Positions 1 through 8,059 of a DNA stretch of 27,321 nucleotides are shown piece by piece. The position numbers and the translations under genes were made by a program. Position 1 is the first letter of the stretch; the number at the start of each line of letters is the position of its first letter. The notes under the pieces are model-generated. The model was not told the origin of the DNA. It did no database searches and saw only the letters and a list, made by a program, of their open reading frames with translations. The stretch covers positions 1 through 27,321 of the forward strand of contig CAMOXX010000007.1 of NCBI GenBank assembly GCA_946629475.1. The letters are read 5' to 3'. The DNA comes from an uncultured Blautia sp. GTDB taxonomy: Bacteria; Bacillota; Clostridia; Lachnospirales; Lachnospiraceae.

Positions 1-84
1 ACTGCCGTCATTGCGGTTGCAATTATCACAGGTGTGGTGGTAAACTATTACAATCTAAAGATTACTTTGTCGTTTTTGCTGTAA
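1..84 (+). CDS. C-terminal end of a membrane protein (5' truncated)
   Basis: The first frame is open from the window edge to a TAA at 82-84 and encodes 27 residues. The first part is a hydrophobic run rich in Val, Ile and Ala, followed by a short polar stretch (NYYNLK) and a hydrophobic end. This looks like the last membrane helix of a transporter or other integral membrane protein. The family cannot be named from so little. The stop lies 24 bp before the ddh start, so the two may share a transcript. Confidence 0.4.
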   Translation, partial: TAVIAVAIITGVVVNYYNLKITLSFLL

Positions 85-93
85 AATATGCGG

Positions 94-100
94 AAGGAGA
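94..100 (+). promoter_or_regulatory. Ribosome binding site of ddh (decides the start)
   Basis: AAGGAGA lies 8 nt before the ATG at 109. An in-frame ATG at 88 lies upstream of this site and would put the ribosome site inside the coding region, so 109 is preferred. The protein starting at 109 also begins directly with the Rossmann-fold strand expected for the family. Confidence 0.8.
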
Positions 101-108
101 ACAGAATT

Positions 109-1095
109 ATGAAAACACGGATTGGCATCATGGGGTACGGAAATCTGGGGCGCGGTGTGGAGATTGCGGTAAACGCGGCGGAGGATATGGTCCTTACGGC
201 TGTGTTTACCAGGCGCGACCCGGCTGGCGTTAAGATCCTTTCGCCGGATGTTCCCGTGGTACGCGCGGATGAAGCGGAAAAATGGGCGGACAAAATAGAT
301 GTGCTGATCATGTGCGGCGGCAGCGCGACGGACCTGCCGGAGCAGACGCCAAAATACGCGAAGCTCTTTAACGTGGTGGACAGCTTTGACACCCATGCCC
401 GGATTCCGGAGCATTTCGCGAACGTGGACAGTGCCGCGAGGGAAGGCGACAGGATTGCCATCATTTCGGTCGGCTGGGATCCTGGTATGTTCTCACTCAA
501 CAGGGCTTATGCAAACGCGATTCTTCCGGACGGCAAGGACTATACGTTCTGGGGCAAGGGAATCAGCCAGGGCCACTCTGACGCGATCCGCCGCATCGCC
601 GGCGTGAAAAACGCGAAGCAGTATACGATTCCTGTGGAGAGCGCGCTGGAAGCGGTCCGCGCAGGGGAAAATCCGGAGCTCACCACACGCCAGAAGCATA
701 CAAGAGAGTGCTTTGTCGTGCTGGAAGAAGGGGCTGATGCCGAGGCCGTGGAGCGTGAAATCAAGACGATGCCGAATTACTTTTCGGATTATGACACCAC
801 AGTACACTTTATCAGCGAGGAGGAGCTGCTTCGGGATCATGCCGGCATGGCGCACGGCGGATTCGTGTTCCGGACCGGAAAAACAGGGGTCAATGGGGAG
901 CACAGTCATGTGATCGAGTACAGCCTGAAGCTGGACTCCAATCCGGAATTTACCACCAGTGTGATGACGGCCTACGCCCGCGCCGCGAAACGCCTTTTTG
1001 ACGAAGGACAGCGCGGCTGCAAAACAGTGCTGGATATCGCGCCGGCTTATCTGAGTGACAGGAGCGGTGAAGAACTGCGCGCACAGCTTCTGTGA
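109..1095 (+). CDS. ddh: meso-diaminopimelate D-dehydrogenase
   Basis: A 328-residue cytoplasmic oxidoreductase that interconverts L-tetrahydrodipicolinate and meso-diaminopimelate with NADPH and ammonia, the one-step branch of lysine and peptidoglycan precursor synthesis. The N-terminus carries the nucleotide-binding glycine motif GYGNLGRG (residues 9-16). Family-typical stretches follow: a CGGSATDLPEQ segment, VDSFDTHARIP, SVGWDPGMFSLNR and the substrate-loop segment WGKGISQGHSDAIRRI. The length matches the family (about 320-330 residues). The ATG at 109 is chosen over one at 88 because of the ribosome site between them. It sits 24 bp after a membrane-protein gene and is followed by a hairpin terminator, so it is transcribed apart from the signalling genes downstream. 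I am confident of the family because long blocks match, not just the Rossmann motif. Confidence 0.95.
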   Translation: MKTRIGIMGYGNLGRGVEIAVNAAEDMVLTAVFTRRDPAGVKILSPDVPVVRADEAEKWADKIDVLIMCGGSATDLPEQTPKYAKLFNVVDSFDTHARIPEHFANVDSAAREGDRIAIISVGWDPGMFSLNRAYANAILPDGKDYTFWGKGISQGHSDAIRRIAGVKNAKQYTIPVESALEAVRAGENPELTTRQKHTRECFVVLEEGADAEAVEREIKTMPNYFSDYDTTVHFISEEELLRDHAGMAHGGFVFRTGKTGVNGEHSHVIEYSLKLDSNPEFTTSVMTAYARAAKRLFDEGQRGCKTVLDIAPAYLSDRSGEELRAQLL

Positions 1096-1156
1096 CAGCC
1101 CCCGTCCATTCGGGATGCTTTAAATGCCTTATGCGGGCAGAATATATATAATAATC

Positions 1157-1200
1157 AAAAAACAAGGGGATAATTTCGTGAAAATGTTCCCTTGTTTTTT
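1157..1200 (+). terminator. Rho-independent terminator after ddh
   Basis: A perfect 12-bp inverted repeat, AAAAAACAAGGG at 1157-1168 and CCCTTGTTTTTT at 1189-1200, with a 20-nt loop. The A/T ends give a U-tract on both strands, so it could work in either direction. It separates ddh from the signalling operon. Confidence 0.8.
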
Positions 1201-1209
1201 GACTTTTTC

Positions 1210-1238
1210 TTGATAGAGAAGCAATTCTAAGGTATAAT
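1210..1238 (+). promoter_or_regulatory. Sigma-A promoter of the signalling operon
   Basis: TTGATA (1210-1215), a 17-nt spacer and a perfect TATAAT (1233-1238). The predicted transcription start is near 1245, leaving a leader of about 130 nt before the first gene. No other promoter of this quality was seen between here and 13495. Confidence 0.8.
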
Positions 1239-1245
1239 AATTATA

Positions 1246-1376
1246 AAGGGGGAAGTCTGCCCGTACTCCAGGGCTGCGTGTGAATGAGGGCAGGATTGAG
1301 GGAGCGCGAAGTGCGGAACAATCCATTATCTGTTTTGTCATGTGAATCATAGTAATAAAAAGGAGGCTGCTCTTCT
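1246..1376 (+). promoter_or_regulatory. Structured 5' leader of the signalling operon
   Basis: Two consecutive stems can be drawn: CTGCCC (1257-1262) with GGGCAG (1288-1293), and GGATTG (1293-1298) with CAATCC (1319-1324). They share G1293, so they abut or compete. The end of the leader holds an AGGAGG ribosome site (1361-1366), 10 nt before the ATG. I do not recognise a known riboswitch class, and the conserved core of the GEMM-I cyclic di-GMP riboswitch is not visible. A regulatory role is inference. Confidence 0.35.
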
Positions 1377-3602
1377 ATGGGAGATAACACATACCAGGAA
1401 AGGCACACTCTGAGCCCTTATTTTTCTATGCCGGGAGCCTGCGCATTTTCCGTAGGAACCAGTATCGGCTGGGGTTCCTTCATTGTAACCTGTACCACAT
1501 ATCTTTCTCAGGCAGGGATTCTGGGTACCGTATTCGGACTGCTCATCGGAATGGCGGTGATTTTTGTCATCAACCGGAACCTGTGTTACATGATCGAACG
1601 GAATCCTGACGCCGGCGGTATTTATTCCTATGGAAAAAAAGTCGCAGGGCACGACGCCGGCTTTTTGATTGCCTGGATGCTGCTCCTTACTTATATGGCT
1701 GTCCTCTGGGCAAACATTACGTCTCTTCCTCTGTTTGCACGGCGTTTCTTCGGATCCTTTTTTCAGTTTGGATACTGCTATACGCTGTTAGGATACGATG
1801 TTTATATCGGTGAAGTGCTGCTGTCTGTCGCAGCCCTCTGCCTGACTGCGCTTCTCTGCACGTTCAGCCGCAGGATACCGCAGTATATCATGATTGCCAT
1901 GGCCGTTATTTTTATCGGAAGCGTGCTTGTCTGTGCCGCAACGGCGCTGGTAAAACATGGAGGCAGCGGCTATTCGTTTGATCCGCAGTATATCCCTGAT
2001 AAACGTCAGATCAATCAGATCGTGAGGATTGCCGTCATCTCTCCCTGGGCTTTTATCGGATTCGAGAATGTGGCGCATTTTTCGGAGGAGATGAATTTTC
2101 CGGTCAGAAAAATCCGGACTGTCATGCTGGCCTCTGTTCTGCTTACGACAGGTTTTTATGTTCTGATGACGGTACTGTCGGTGACAGCATATCCTCCCCA
2201 GTACAGCAGCTGGCTCGAGTATATCCGCGATATGGGCAGCCTCAGCGGAATCGAAGCGGTTCCGGCTCTCTATGCCGGAGCCCACTATATGGGAAATGCA
2301 GGGGTGGGACTTCTCATGCTTGCGCTCCTTTCGGTGGTTGTGACCAGCATGATCGGCAACCTTACCGCAATCAGCAGACTGCTCTATGCTTTCGGAAGAG
2401 ATCATGAATGGCTGGAGCCTCTCTCAAAAGTGAACCGCTTCCACATTCCTTCAAAAGCGGTCTGGGTTACGGTCGTTGTTTCATGCATCATCACATTTAC
2501 CGGGAGGACCGCCATCAGCTGGATTGTGGATGTCACAACCCTGGGGGCTGTTATCATTTATGGCTTTTTGTCACATTTTGTTTTCACTGATGCGAAAAAG
2601 CGCGGCGACCGGATAGAAACGGGAACCGGAATCATGGGAATCATTCTGATGATCGGGTTTGCCGCAATTCTCCTGATTCCAAAGCTCATGACTGTTGACG
2701 CGATGGAGCCGGAGTCCTACCTGCTGTTTGCGGGCTGGGCACTTCTTGGCCTGATCGTGTTCCGGCTTGTGCTTGTGAAGGACAGGTCCAATCAGTACGG
2801 ACATTCGGTCATCGTGTGGGTGGCGCTTCTTCTGCTGATGCTCCTGACAAACCTGATGTGGGAGAACCGTGCAACCCAGCAGGTTACGGATGATACCATG
2901 AGAGATATCCATGAGTATTATCAGGAAAAGTTTGAACAGTATGAAATCCCGGAGGAGGAGACGGGAGCGTTCCTTCAGCAGGAGGGTGTGCGCATTAAGA
3001 GCACCAATTCCAGAGGAACTCTGCTTTCATTTGCCCTTTTTATGTCGGCGGTCATCGTGATGATGAGCAATTTGCGCACAGCCCGGAAGAGGGAGTATGC
3101 GTTGATGGATCAGCTCGGTGAAGCCCGCGAATTCGGATTTCGGGATTCCCTTACAGGTGTGAAGAACAAGCATGCCTATATCCAGTGGGAGGATAAGACG
3201 GATGCGAAAATCGAGGCGGGGGATGCCGACCCGTTTGCGGTTGTGGTGTGCGACATCAATAACCTGAAGACGGTTAATGATATGTATGGACACAAGGAGG
3301 GCGATCTCTACATCTGCCGGGCCTGCAGCCACATCTGCAGAACATATGCCCACAGCCCCGTTTTCCGGTATGGCGGGGATGAGTTCGTGGTGCTGCTGTT
3401 CGGCGAAGATTATCTGGACAGGCACCGCCTGCTTGAGGAGGTCATGAAGCCGGTGTACTATGAAGACCTCCACACAAGCGTGTCCATTGCTGCGGGAATG
3501 AGCGAATTCAGTCCCGAAAGACATTATGCTCTGCTGAATGTATTTGATGAAGCGGACAAGAGAATGTACCGCCAGAAATTAAAAATGAAGACCATTGATT
3601 GA
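1377..3602 (+). CDS. APC-type permease domain fused to GGDEF diguanylate cyclase
   Basis: A 741-residue membrane protein, probably a sensor that makes cyclic di-GMP from two GTP. Residues 15 to about 470 form a 12-helix amino acid-polyamine-organocation (APC) permease domain. Its first helix has GWG (SIGWGSF) where typical APC members have GSG, and RNPDAGG follows helix 2. Two extra helices (about 477-495 and 549-568) enclose an outward-facing acidic loop of about 50 residues, so the C-terminus is cytoplasmic. The GGDEF domain (about 585-738) looks active: DSLTGVKNK, DINNLKTVNDMYGH and an intact GGDEF at 666-670. The inhibitory I-site RxxD is YAHS. It is the first gene after the promoter and is followed 21 bp later by an EAL phosphodiesterase. 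Whether the permease part transports or only senses is unknown, as is its ligand. Its relative at 10160 carries a histidine kinase instead. Confidence 0.9.
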   Translation: MGDNTYQERHTLSPYFSMPGACAFSVGTSIGWGSFIVTCTTYLSQAGILGTVFGLLIGMAVIFVINRNLCYMIERNPDAGGIYSYGKKVAGHDAGFLIAWMLLLTYMAVLWANITSLPLFARRFFGSFFQFGYCYTLLGYDVYIGEVLLSVAALCLTALLCTFSRRIPQYIMIAMAVIFIGSVLVCAATALVKHGGSGYSFDPQYIPDKRQINQIVRIAVISPWAFIGFENVAHFSEEMNFPVRKIRTVMLASVLLTTGFYVLMTVLSVTAYPPQYSSWLEYIRDMGSLSGIEAVPALYAGAHYMGNAGVGLLMLALLSVVVTSMIGNLTAISRLLYAFGRDHEWLEPLSKVNRFHIPSKAVWVTVVVSCIITFTGRTAISWIVDVTTLGAVIIYGFLSHFVFTDAKKRGDRIETGTGIMGIILMIGFAAILLIPKLMTVDAMEPESYLLFAGWALLGLIVFRLVLVKDRSNQYGHSVIVWVALLLLMLLTNLMWENRATQQVTDDTMRDIHEYYQEKFEQYEIPEEETGAFLQQEGVRIKSTNSRGTLLSFALFMSAVIVMMSNLRTARKREYALMDQLGEAREFGFRDSLTGVKNKHAYIQWEDKTDAKIEAGDADPFAVVVCDINNLKTVNDMYGHKEGDLYICRACSHICRTYAHSPVFRYGGDEFVVLLFGEDYLDRHRLLEEVMKPVYYEDLHTSVSIAAGMSEFSPERHYALLNVFDEADKRMYRQKLKMKTID

Positions 3603-3623
3603 AGCTGATTATGAGGAAAGACA

Positions 3624-6494
3624 ATGGGCAGGGATCTTGCTGAGTACATAAAAAATAGCTATCAGAATGCAATTGATTACCATTATATACAGACATATTA
3701 TCAGCCGGTGATACGAACGATCACGGGACAGCTGTGCGGCTTTGAAGCACTTGCAAGATGGCTGGATCCGGCCTGGGGGCTGATATATCCGGACGAATTC
3801 ATACCTGTCATGGAGCAGAACCATACCATTCACCTTCTGGACGCATGTGTGATCCGGCAGGCATGCGCGCAGCTGAGAATCGGCATAAACGAGGGGAAAG
3901 TGACGGTTCCTGTTTCGGTCAATATCTCCCGCCTTGATTTCATGCTGTGCGATGTGTATGAGATGGTAGACGGAATTGTGTCAGAGTATCAGATCCCTCA
4001 TGATTACATCTGTGTGGAGATCACCGAGAGCGTTATGGCGGAGGAGCGGGAGATGATTTCGGAAATCGTCGGCCGGTTCCGGGCTGCGGGCTATCAGGTC
4101 TGGATGGATGACTTTGGCAGCGCCTATTCTTCCCTCAATGTCCTGAAGGATATCTCGTTCGACGAGCTTAAGCTCGATATGTGTTTCCTGCATCCTTTCA
4201 ACCAGCGGGCCCAGAGGATCGCGACTTCCGTCATTGAGATGGCAAAAAAAATCGACATTCACACACTGGCGGAGGGAGTGGAAACGGAGGAGCAGTTCCA
4301 CTTTTTCCGCGACATCGGATGCGAGAAGGTGCAGGGCTACTATTTTGGCAGGCCGATGCCGTATCAGGAGGCGCTGGATTCCCTCCTCAAAAAGGGAATC
4401 GGGACCGAACAGCCTCATGAGAGAAAATACTACGATGAGATCGGCTGGACGGACGTGCTGAGCGCGGTTCCGTTTATGACGGGGGAAGAGAGAGATTCCC
4501 TGGTCTCGGCGAGAATGCTGAACAGTATCCCGCTGGCAATGGTGGAATTCTGCGAAGATTCCTTCCGGCTGCTTTTTTATAACTCCGCGTTTGAGGAGAC
4601 GTTTCCGGGTACAGGGCTTTTTGCGGGGGTGTTTTCCCGGCAGCTGCTGGGAGTTCAGCAGCCGAACAGCCTGGTTTCGGATAAAATCCTGAACCTGATG
4701 GATTCGGTCAGGGAAGGCGGCGAGGGAAGGATGCTGTTCACCAGCCGCAGGGCCTATTATGAGATACAGGCGAAATGCATTTCGCGCATGAGGGATCGTT
4801 ACTGTGTGCTGATGCGGGTCAGAAACCTGACAAAGGCATCCAAATCGGAAAGTACAGACCGGCTGGATGACCTGCTCAGGCGCATTTACGCTCTCTATGA
4901 GCGCATCACTCTGATGAACATAAAGACAGATACGATCATTCCGCTTTACACGGCGACCCGGGAGGATCTCGTCTCCGGCAGAACAGGCATCCGGAAGCTT
5001 GCGGAGGAATATGCGGACCGCTATCTCTATCCGGAAGACCGGGAGGAGTATCTCCGCTTTTCCGACCCTGCGGTACTGGAGAAAGTGTTCGGGGGAACCG
5101 GGCGGACGTATGTGACCAGGTTTTTGAGAACCAATATCCGGCACGGACAGTTCGCCTGGAAGGAATATACGGTTCTGCAGGTGGATGATGACAGCTTTAT
5201 CATCATGATCCGGAATGTCCATAACCAGATCATACATCTGGGAGGCAGTGATCCGGAAAATGCGGGCAAAGATTTCACACCATCCCTGCTCTGGAACAAT
5301 CTGGTGCGCTCCGATCTCCTCCGGCTGTTCTGGAAGGACGAGGACAGACGTTTTCTCGGAGCAAGCAGGGCTTTTCTGGACTACTACGGGTTTGTCTCCG
5401 AGGAGGATATTATCGGCAAAAATGACGAGCAGCTCGGCTGGCATATTCACCCGGACAGGTACATGAATGATGAGATCCAGGTGATCCATGAGGGCGTGAC
5501 CACGCACAATGTCCCGGGCCTTTGCATGAACGATGGAGAGAACAAGGAGATCCTTGCCAGCAAAACGCCTCTCTATGATGAGAACGGACAAGTGAGAGGG
5601 CTGATGGGATACTTTATCGACAGGAGCCTTCTGACGGTGAATGACAGGCGCGGAAACGAAACTCCGAAGAGGGACATGCTGTCAGGACTTTTGAATGAAC
5701 GGGGGATCTTTGAGGAGGCTTCAGCCTTCCGCGATGAATATTATCTGCGAGGCGTGGATTTTGTTCGTATACATGTTTCGATCAACGATTTTGGAATCTG
5801 GACGAAAAAGTTCGGATTTGATTTTGGCGACAAGTTGATTGTGAAGCTGGGACGGGCCCTGAAGAGAGCTTTCGGGCGTACGTGCGCAGTCGGACGCTAT
5901 GTGGGGTCTGAGTATGTGCTGCTGCATCAGGTGGAGACAAGGGAGGAAGCCGGCAGGCTGAGAGCCCGGATCAAGGAGATCGGCGAGTCGATCAAGGAGA
6001 TCGGAGGACTGCCGGTTACCCTCTACCTTTCCGTCGGTTATGTGCTTTTCTCGGAGTTTGAGGATATCGAAGAGCAGGCACAGAAATGTGAAGTCCGGGT
6101 GCTGGCGGACCATGACAATACGATTTCCCCCGAGAGCAGGCTGGCGCATGCATCGGAGATCTTTCACCTGTTCGATGACCTGCCGGTTTCATACAGCGTG
6201 TATCATTTTACGCACAGCGAGCAGAGCGGGAGCGATGATGCAATCATCTTTTATGTAAACCATACCTACGAGAAGTTTGGCGGAAAACCGGCCGCTTCCG
6301 TGACGGGGCACAGCGTAAGAGAACTGTATCCCCACATTGGTGAAGACTGGTATAATAACGTCAGGCGGGCAGCTCTTTACGGCGAGGCGGCGGAGGGAAT
6401 TATGAATGATCCGCAGAGCGGGAAAAAATACCGCTACACGGCGCGCCAGATTATTTATCCCGGTTACTGTGCCGTGATTTATCAGGAAATCTGA
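3624..6494 (+). CDS. EAL phosphodiesterase with PAS domains and degenerate GGDEF
   Basis: A 956-residue soluble protein, predicted to hydrolyse cyclic di-GMP to pGpG. The EAL domain comes first (about 10-260) and keeps the metal and catalytic residues: E41 of EAL, N100 of NIS, E135 of ITES, D162 and D163 of DDFG, K183, E217/E220 of AEGVET and Q237. Next come two weak PAS-like regions (about 290-400 and 430-530), a clearer PAS (about 545-660), a GGDEF-fold domain (about 680-830) whose signature is VGSEY (760-764), and a C-terminal PAS-like segment (about 840-956). The GGDEF should be catalytically dead and may bind GTP or serve as a partner surface. EAL before GGDEF is the reverse of the usual order. 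There is no signal or membrane segment, so it probably works beside the cyclase of the preceding gene. PAS ligands cannot be read from sequence. Confidence 0.88.
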   Translation: MGRDLAEYIKNSYQNAIDYHYIQTYYQPVIRTITGQLCGFEALARWLDPAWGLIYPDEFIPVMEQNHTIHLLDACVIRQACAQLRIGINEGKVTVPVSVNISRLDFMLCDVYEMVDGIVSEYQIPHDYICVEITESVMAEEREMISEIVGRFRAAGYQVWMDDFGSAYSSLNVLKDISFDELKLDMCFLHPFNQRAQRIATSVIEMAKKIDIHTLAEGVETEEQFHFFRDIGCEKVQGYYFGRPMPYQEALDSLLKKGIGTEQPHERKYYDEIGWTDVLSAVPFMTGEERDSLVSARMLNSIPLAMVEFCEDSFRLLFYNSAFEETFPGTGLFAGVFSRQLLGVQQPNSLVSDKILNLMDSVREGGEGRMLFTSRRAYYEIQAKCISRMRDRYCVLMRVRNLTKASKSESTDRLDDLLRRIYALYERITLMNIKTDTIIPLYTATREDLVSGRTGIRKLAEEYADRYLYPEDREEYLRFSDPAVLEKVFGGTGRTYVTRFLRTNIRHGQFAWKEYTVLQVDDDSFIIMIRNVHNQIIHLGGSDPENAGKDFTPSLLWNNLVRSDLLRLFWKDEDRRFLGASRAFLDYYGFVSEEDIIGKNDEQLGWHIHPDRYMNDEIQVIHEGVTTHNVPGLCMNDGENKEILASKTPLYDENGQVRGLMGYFIDRSLLTVNDRRGNETPKRDMLSGLLNERGIFEEASAFRDEYYLRGVDFVRIHVSINDFGIWTKKFGFDFGDKLIVKLGRALKRAFGRTCAVGRYVGSEYVLLHQVETREEAGRLRARIKEIGESIKEIGGLPVTLYLSVGYVLFSEFEDIEEQAQKCEVRVLADHDNTISPESRLAHASEIFHLFDDLPVSYSVYHFTHSEQSGSDDAIIFYVNHTYEKFGGKPAASVTGHSVRELYPHIGEDWYNNVRRAALYGEAAEGIMNDPQSGKKYRYTARQIIYPGYCAVIYQEI

Positions 6495-6562
6495 ACAACA
6501 GTTACTGTCGATCCTGCTGAACAGAAAACGGAACACTGCATAAACAGGAAAGGAGGCTCGGT

Positions 6563-8059
6563 ATGGTTCAATGGATAATATACGGAATGGTATACCTCGG
6601 AAGCATTCTCATGGTATACAATATTTATGGCTTTATCCGGTTTGCGCGTTATATCAAAGGACTCCGGCTTCGATTCCGGGACCATGTGATTTTGGAGATT
6701 CCGATCATTCTGCTTGTGATTTTCCTGCTGGGGTATCTGGCAGTGGGCTTTTTCGGACACCCGGACCTGATCGTCGCCGGAATTCTCTTCGGCGGAAGTA
6801 TCTTTGTGTTTGTAATATACAGGCTGCTCAACGGTATTACGGCGAGAATCCTGGAAAGCGAAGAAAAGGAGGCGGAGATCCGGGCAGCGGAGGAATCCAA
6901 CCGCACTAAGGCCGCGTTCCTTGCAAGTGCCAGCCATGAGATGCGGACTCCCATGAATGTCATCCTGGGACTCTGCGATCTCGAGCTGAAAACCCAGGAC
7001 CTTCAGGAAGGAACCAGAGAGCATCTGAAAAAGATCGAGTACAGCGGCCGCCACCTTCTGGGGCTGATCAATAACATGCTGGATATGAACAATATCAGCA
7101 GCGGCTCCCTCGAGATCCGAAAAGAACAGTTCTGTATGGAGGAGAGTCTGGCCGAGGTGAATGCGATTGCCCAGACGTTGTGCGAGAACAAGGGACTGAC
7201 CTATCGTTTTACCAGAGGGGAGGATGTCCCCAGATGCTGTCTTGGGGATGAGATCAAGCTGAGGCAGATCCTTCTCAGCGTTCTTGACAATGCCGTCAAG
7301 TATACGGATTCGCCGGGGAGTGTCAGCTTTGATGTTAAATCGGAGGCAGGCAGCGGAAATATCAGGAGGCTTACTTTTTCCATATCGGACACCGGCGTGG
7401 GGATTGACCCCGATTACCTTCCGAAAATCTTCGATGTATTCAATATGGCAGATGAAAGCTTTACCAGCCGGTACGGCGGAGGCTTAAGCCTTGCGGTAAC
7501 CAAAAACATTGTGGATCTGATGGAAGGGCAGATCACTGCGGAGAGTGAAAAAAACAGGGGATCGGTATTCACCATCTCGATCCCCGTGGAATGGGTCGAG
7601 TGCAGACAGCCTGCGGAGGAGCCGTCGGCGGAGAACGTTTCGCTGGAAGGAAAGAGAATCCTGATTGTGGAGGATATTCCTGAAAACGCGGAGATTGTGA
7701 TGGATCTTCTGGAACTGGAGGATGCGGTCACGGAGCACGCGGAAAACGGGCAGATCGCGCTTGATCTTTTTAAAGCCTCGGCACCGGACTATTATGACGC
7801 GGTTCTGATGGATCTCAGGATGCCGGTTATGGACGGCTTTGAGGCGACAAGAAGAATCCGCGCCCTCGACCGGCCGGATGCAGATACCGTGCCGATTATT
7901 GCACTGACAGCCAATGCTTTCGAGCGGGATGTTAAGGCATCGCTTGAGGCCGGAATGAATGTGCATCTGTCAAAACCTGCAGATGCAGATGAGCTTTACA
8001 GAACCCTGAAACAGCAGATGGCACTTGCAGAAAAAATGGAAAGGGGAGATAGGGTATGA
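6563..8059 (+). CDS. Membrane hybrid histidine kinase (HisKA-HATPase-REC)
   Basis: A 498-residue protein with three predicted N-terminal helices (about 5-27, 41-63, 66-88) and no extracellular domain. A HisKA domain follows with SHEMRTP and H125, then an HATPase domain with an N-box (LDNAVKYT) and G1 box (DTGVGID). A REC domain begins near 375 with ILIVED and its acceptor D417 in LMDLRMP. The G2 box is abnormal: YGGGLSLAV (304-312), where the paralogue at 10160 has YGGSGLGMAI, one glycine shorter and with G changed to S. ATP use may therefore be weak, or the protein may act mainly as a phosphatase or scaffold. An AGGAGG site at 6551 sets the start. It overlaps the next gene by 4 nt (8056-8059), which argues for coupled translation with the REC-EAL regulator, its likely partner. 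Confidence 0.88.
   Translation: MVQWIIYGMVYLGSILMVYNIYGFIRFARYIKGLRLRFRDHVILEIPIILLVIFLLGYLAVGFFGHPDLIVAGILFGGSIFVFVIYRLLNGITARILESEEKEAEIRAAEESNRTKAAFLASASHEMRTPMNVILGLCDLELKTQDLQEGTREHLKKIEYSGRHLLGLINNMLDMNNISSGSLEIRKEQFCMEESLAEVNAIAQTLCENKGLTYRFTRGEDVPRCCLGDEIKLRQILLSVLDNAVKYTDSPGSVSFDVKSEAGSGNIRRLTFSISDTGVGIDPDYLPKIFDVFNMADESFTSRYGGGLSLAVTKNIVDLMEGQITAESEKNRGSVFTISIPVEWVECRQPAEEPSAENVSLEGKRILIVEDIPENAEIVMDLLELEDAVTEHAENGQIALDLFKASAPDYYDAVLMDLRMPVMDGFEATRRIRALDRPDADTVPIIALTANAFERDVKASLEAGMNVHLSKPADADELYRTLKQQMALAEKMERGDRV

Noticed and set aside
88..108. Upstream ATG start for ddh
   Set aside because: The ribosome site at 94-100 would lie within the coding region. The ATG at 109 has correct spacing and fits the family N-terminus.
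1246..1376. Cyclic di-GMP (GEMM-I) riboswitch in the leader
   Set aside because: The conserved core and tetraloop-receptor segments are not visible; only generic stems are seen.
3330..3385. Allosteric I-site upstream of the GGDEF motif of the first fusion
   Set aside because: The position expected for RxxD reads YAHS, so a standard I-site is absent.
3981..5591. A 536-codon open frame on the minus strand
   Set aside because: It is fully antisense to the EAL-PAS gene, whose domains are clear. Its composition (many His, Arg, Pro) is that of a shadow frame, and it has no recognisable domain.
6495..6562. Operator at ACAGTTACTGT in the gap before the hybrid kinase
   Set aside because: An 11-bp palindrome is short enough to occur by chance and no promoter hexamers accompany it.
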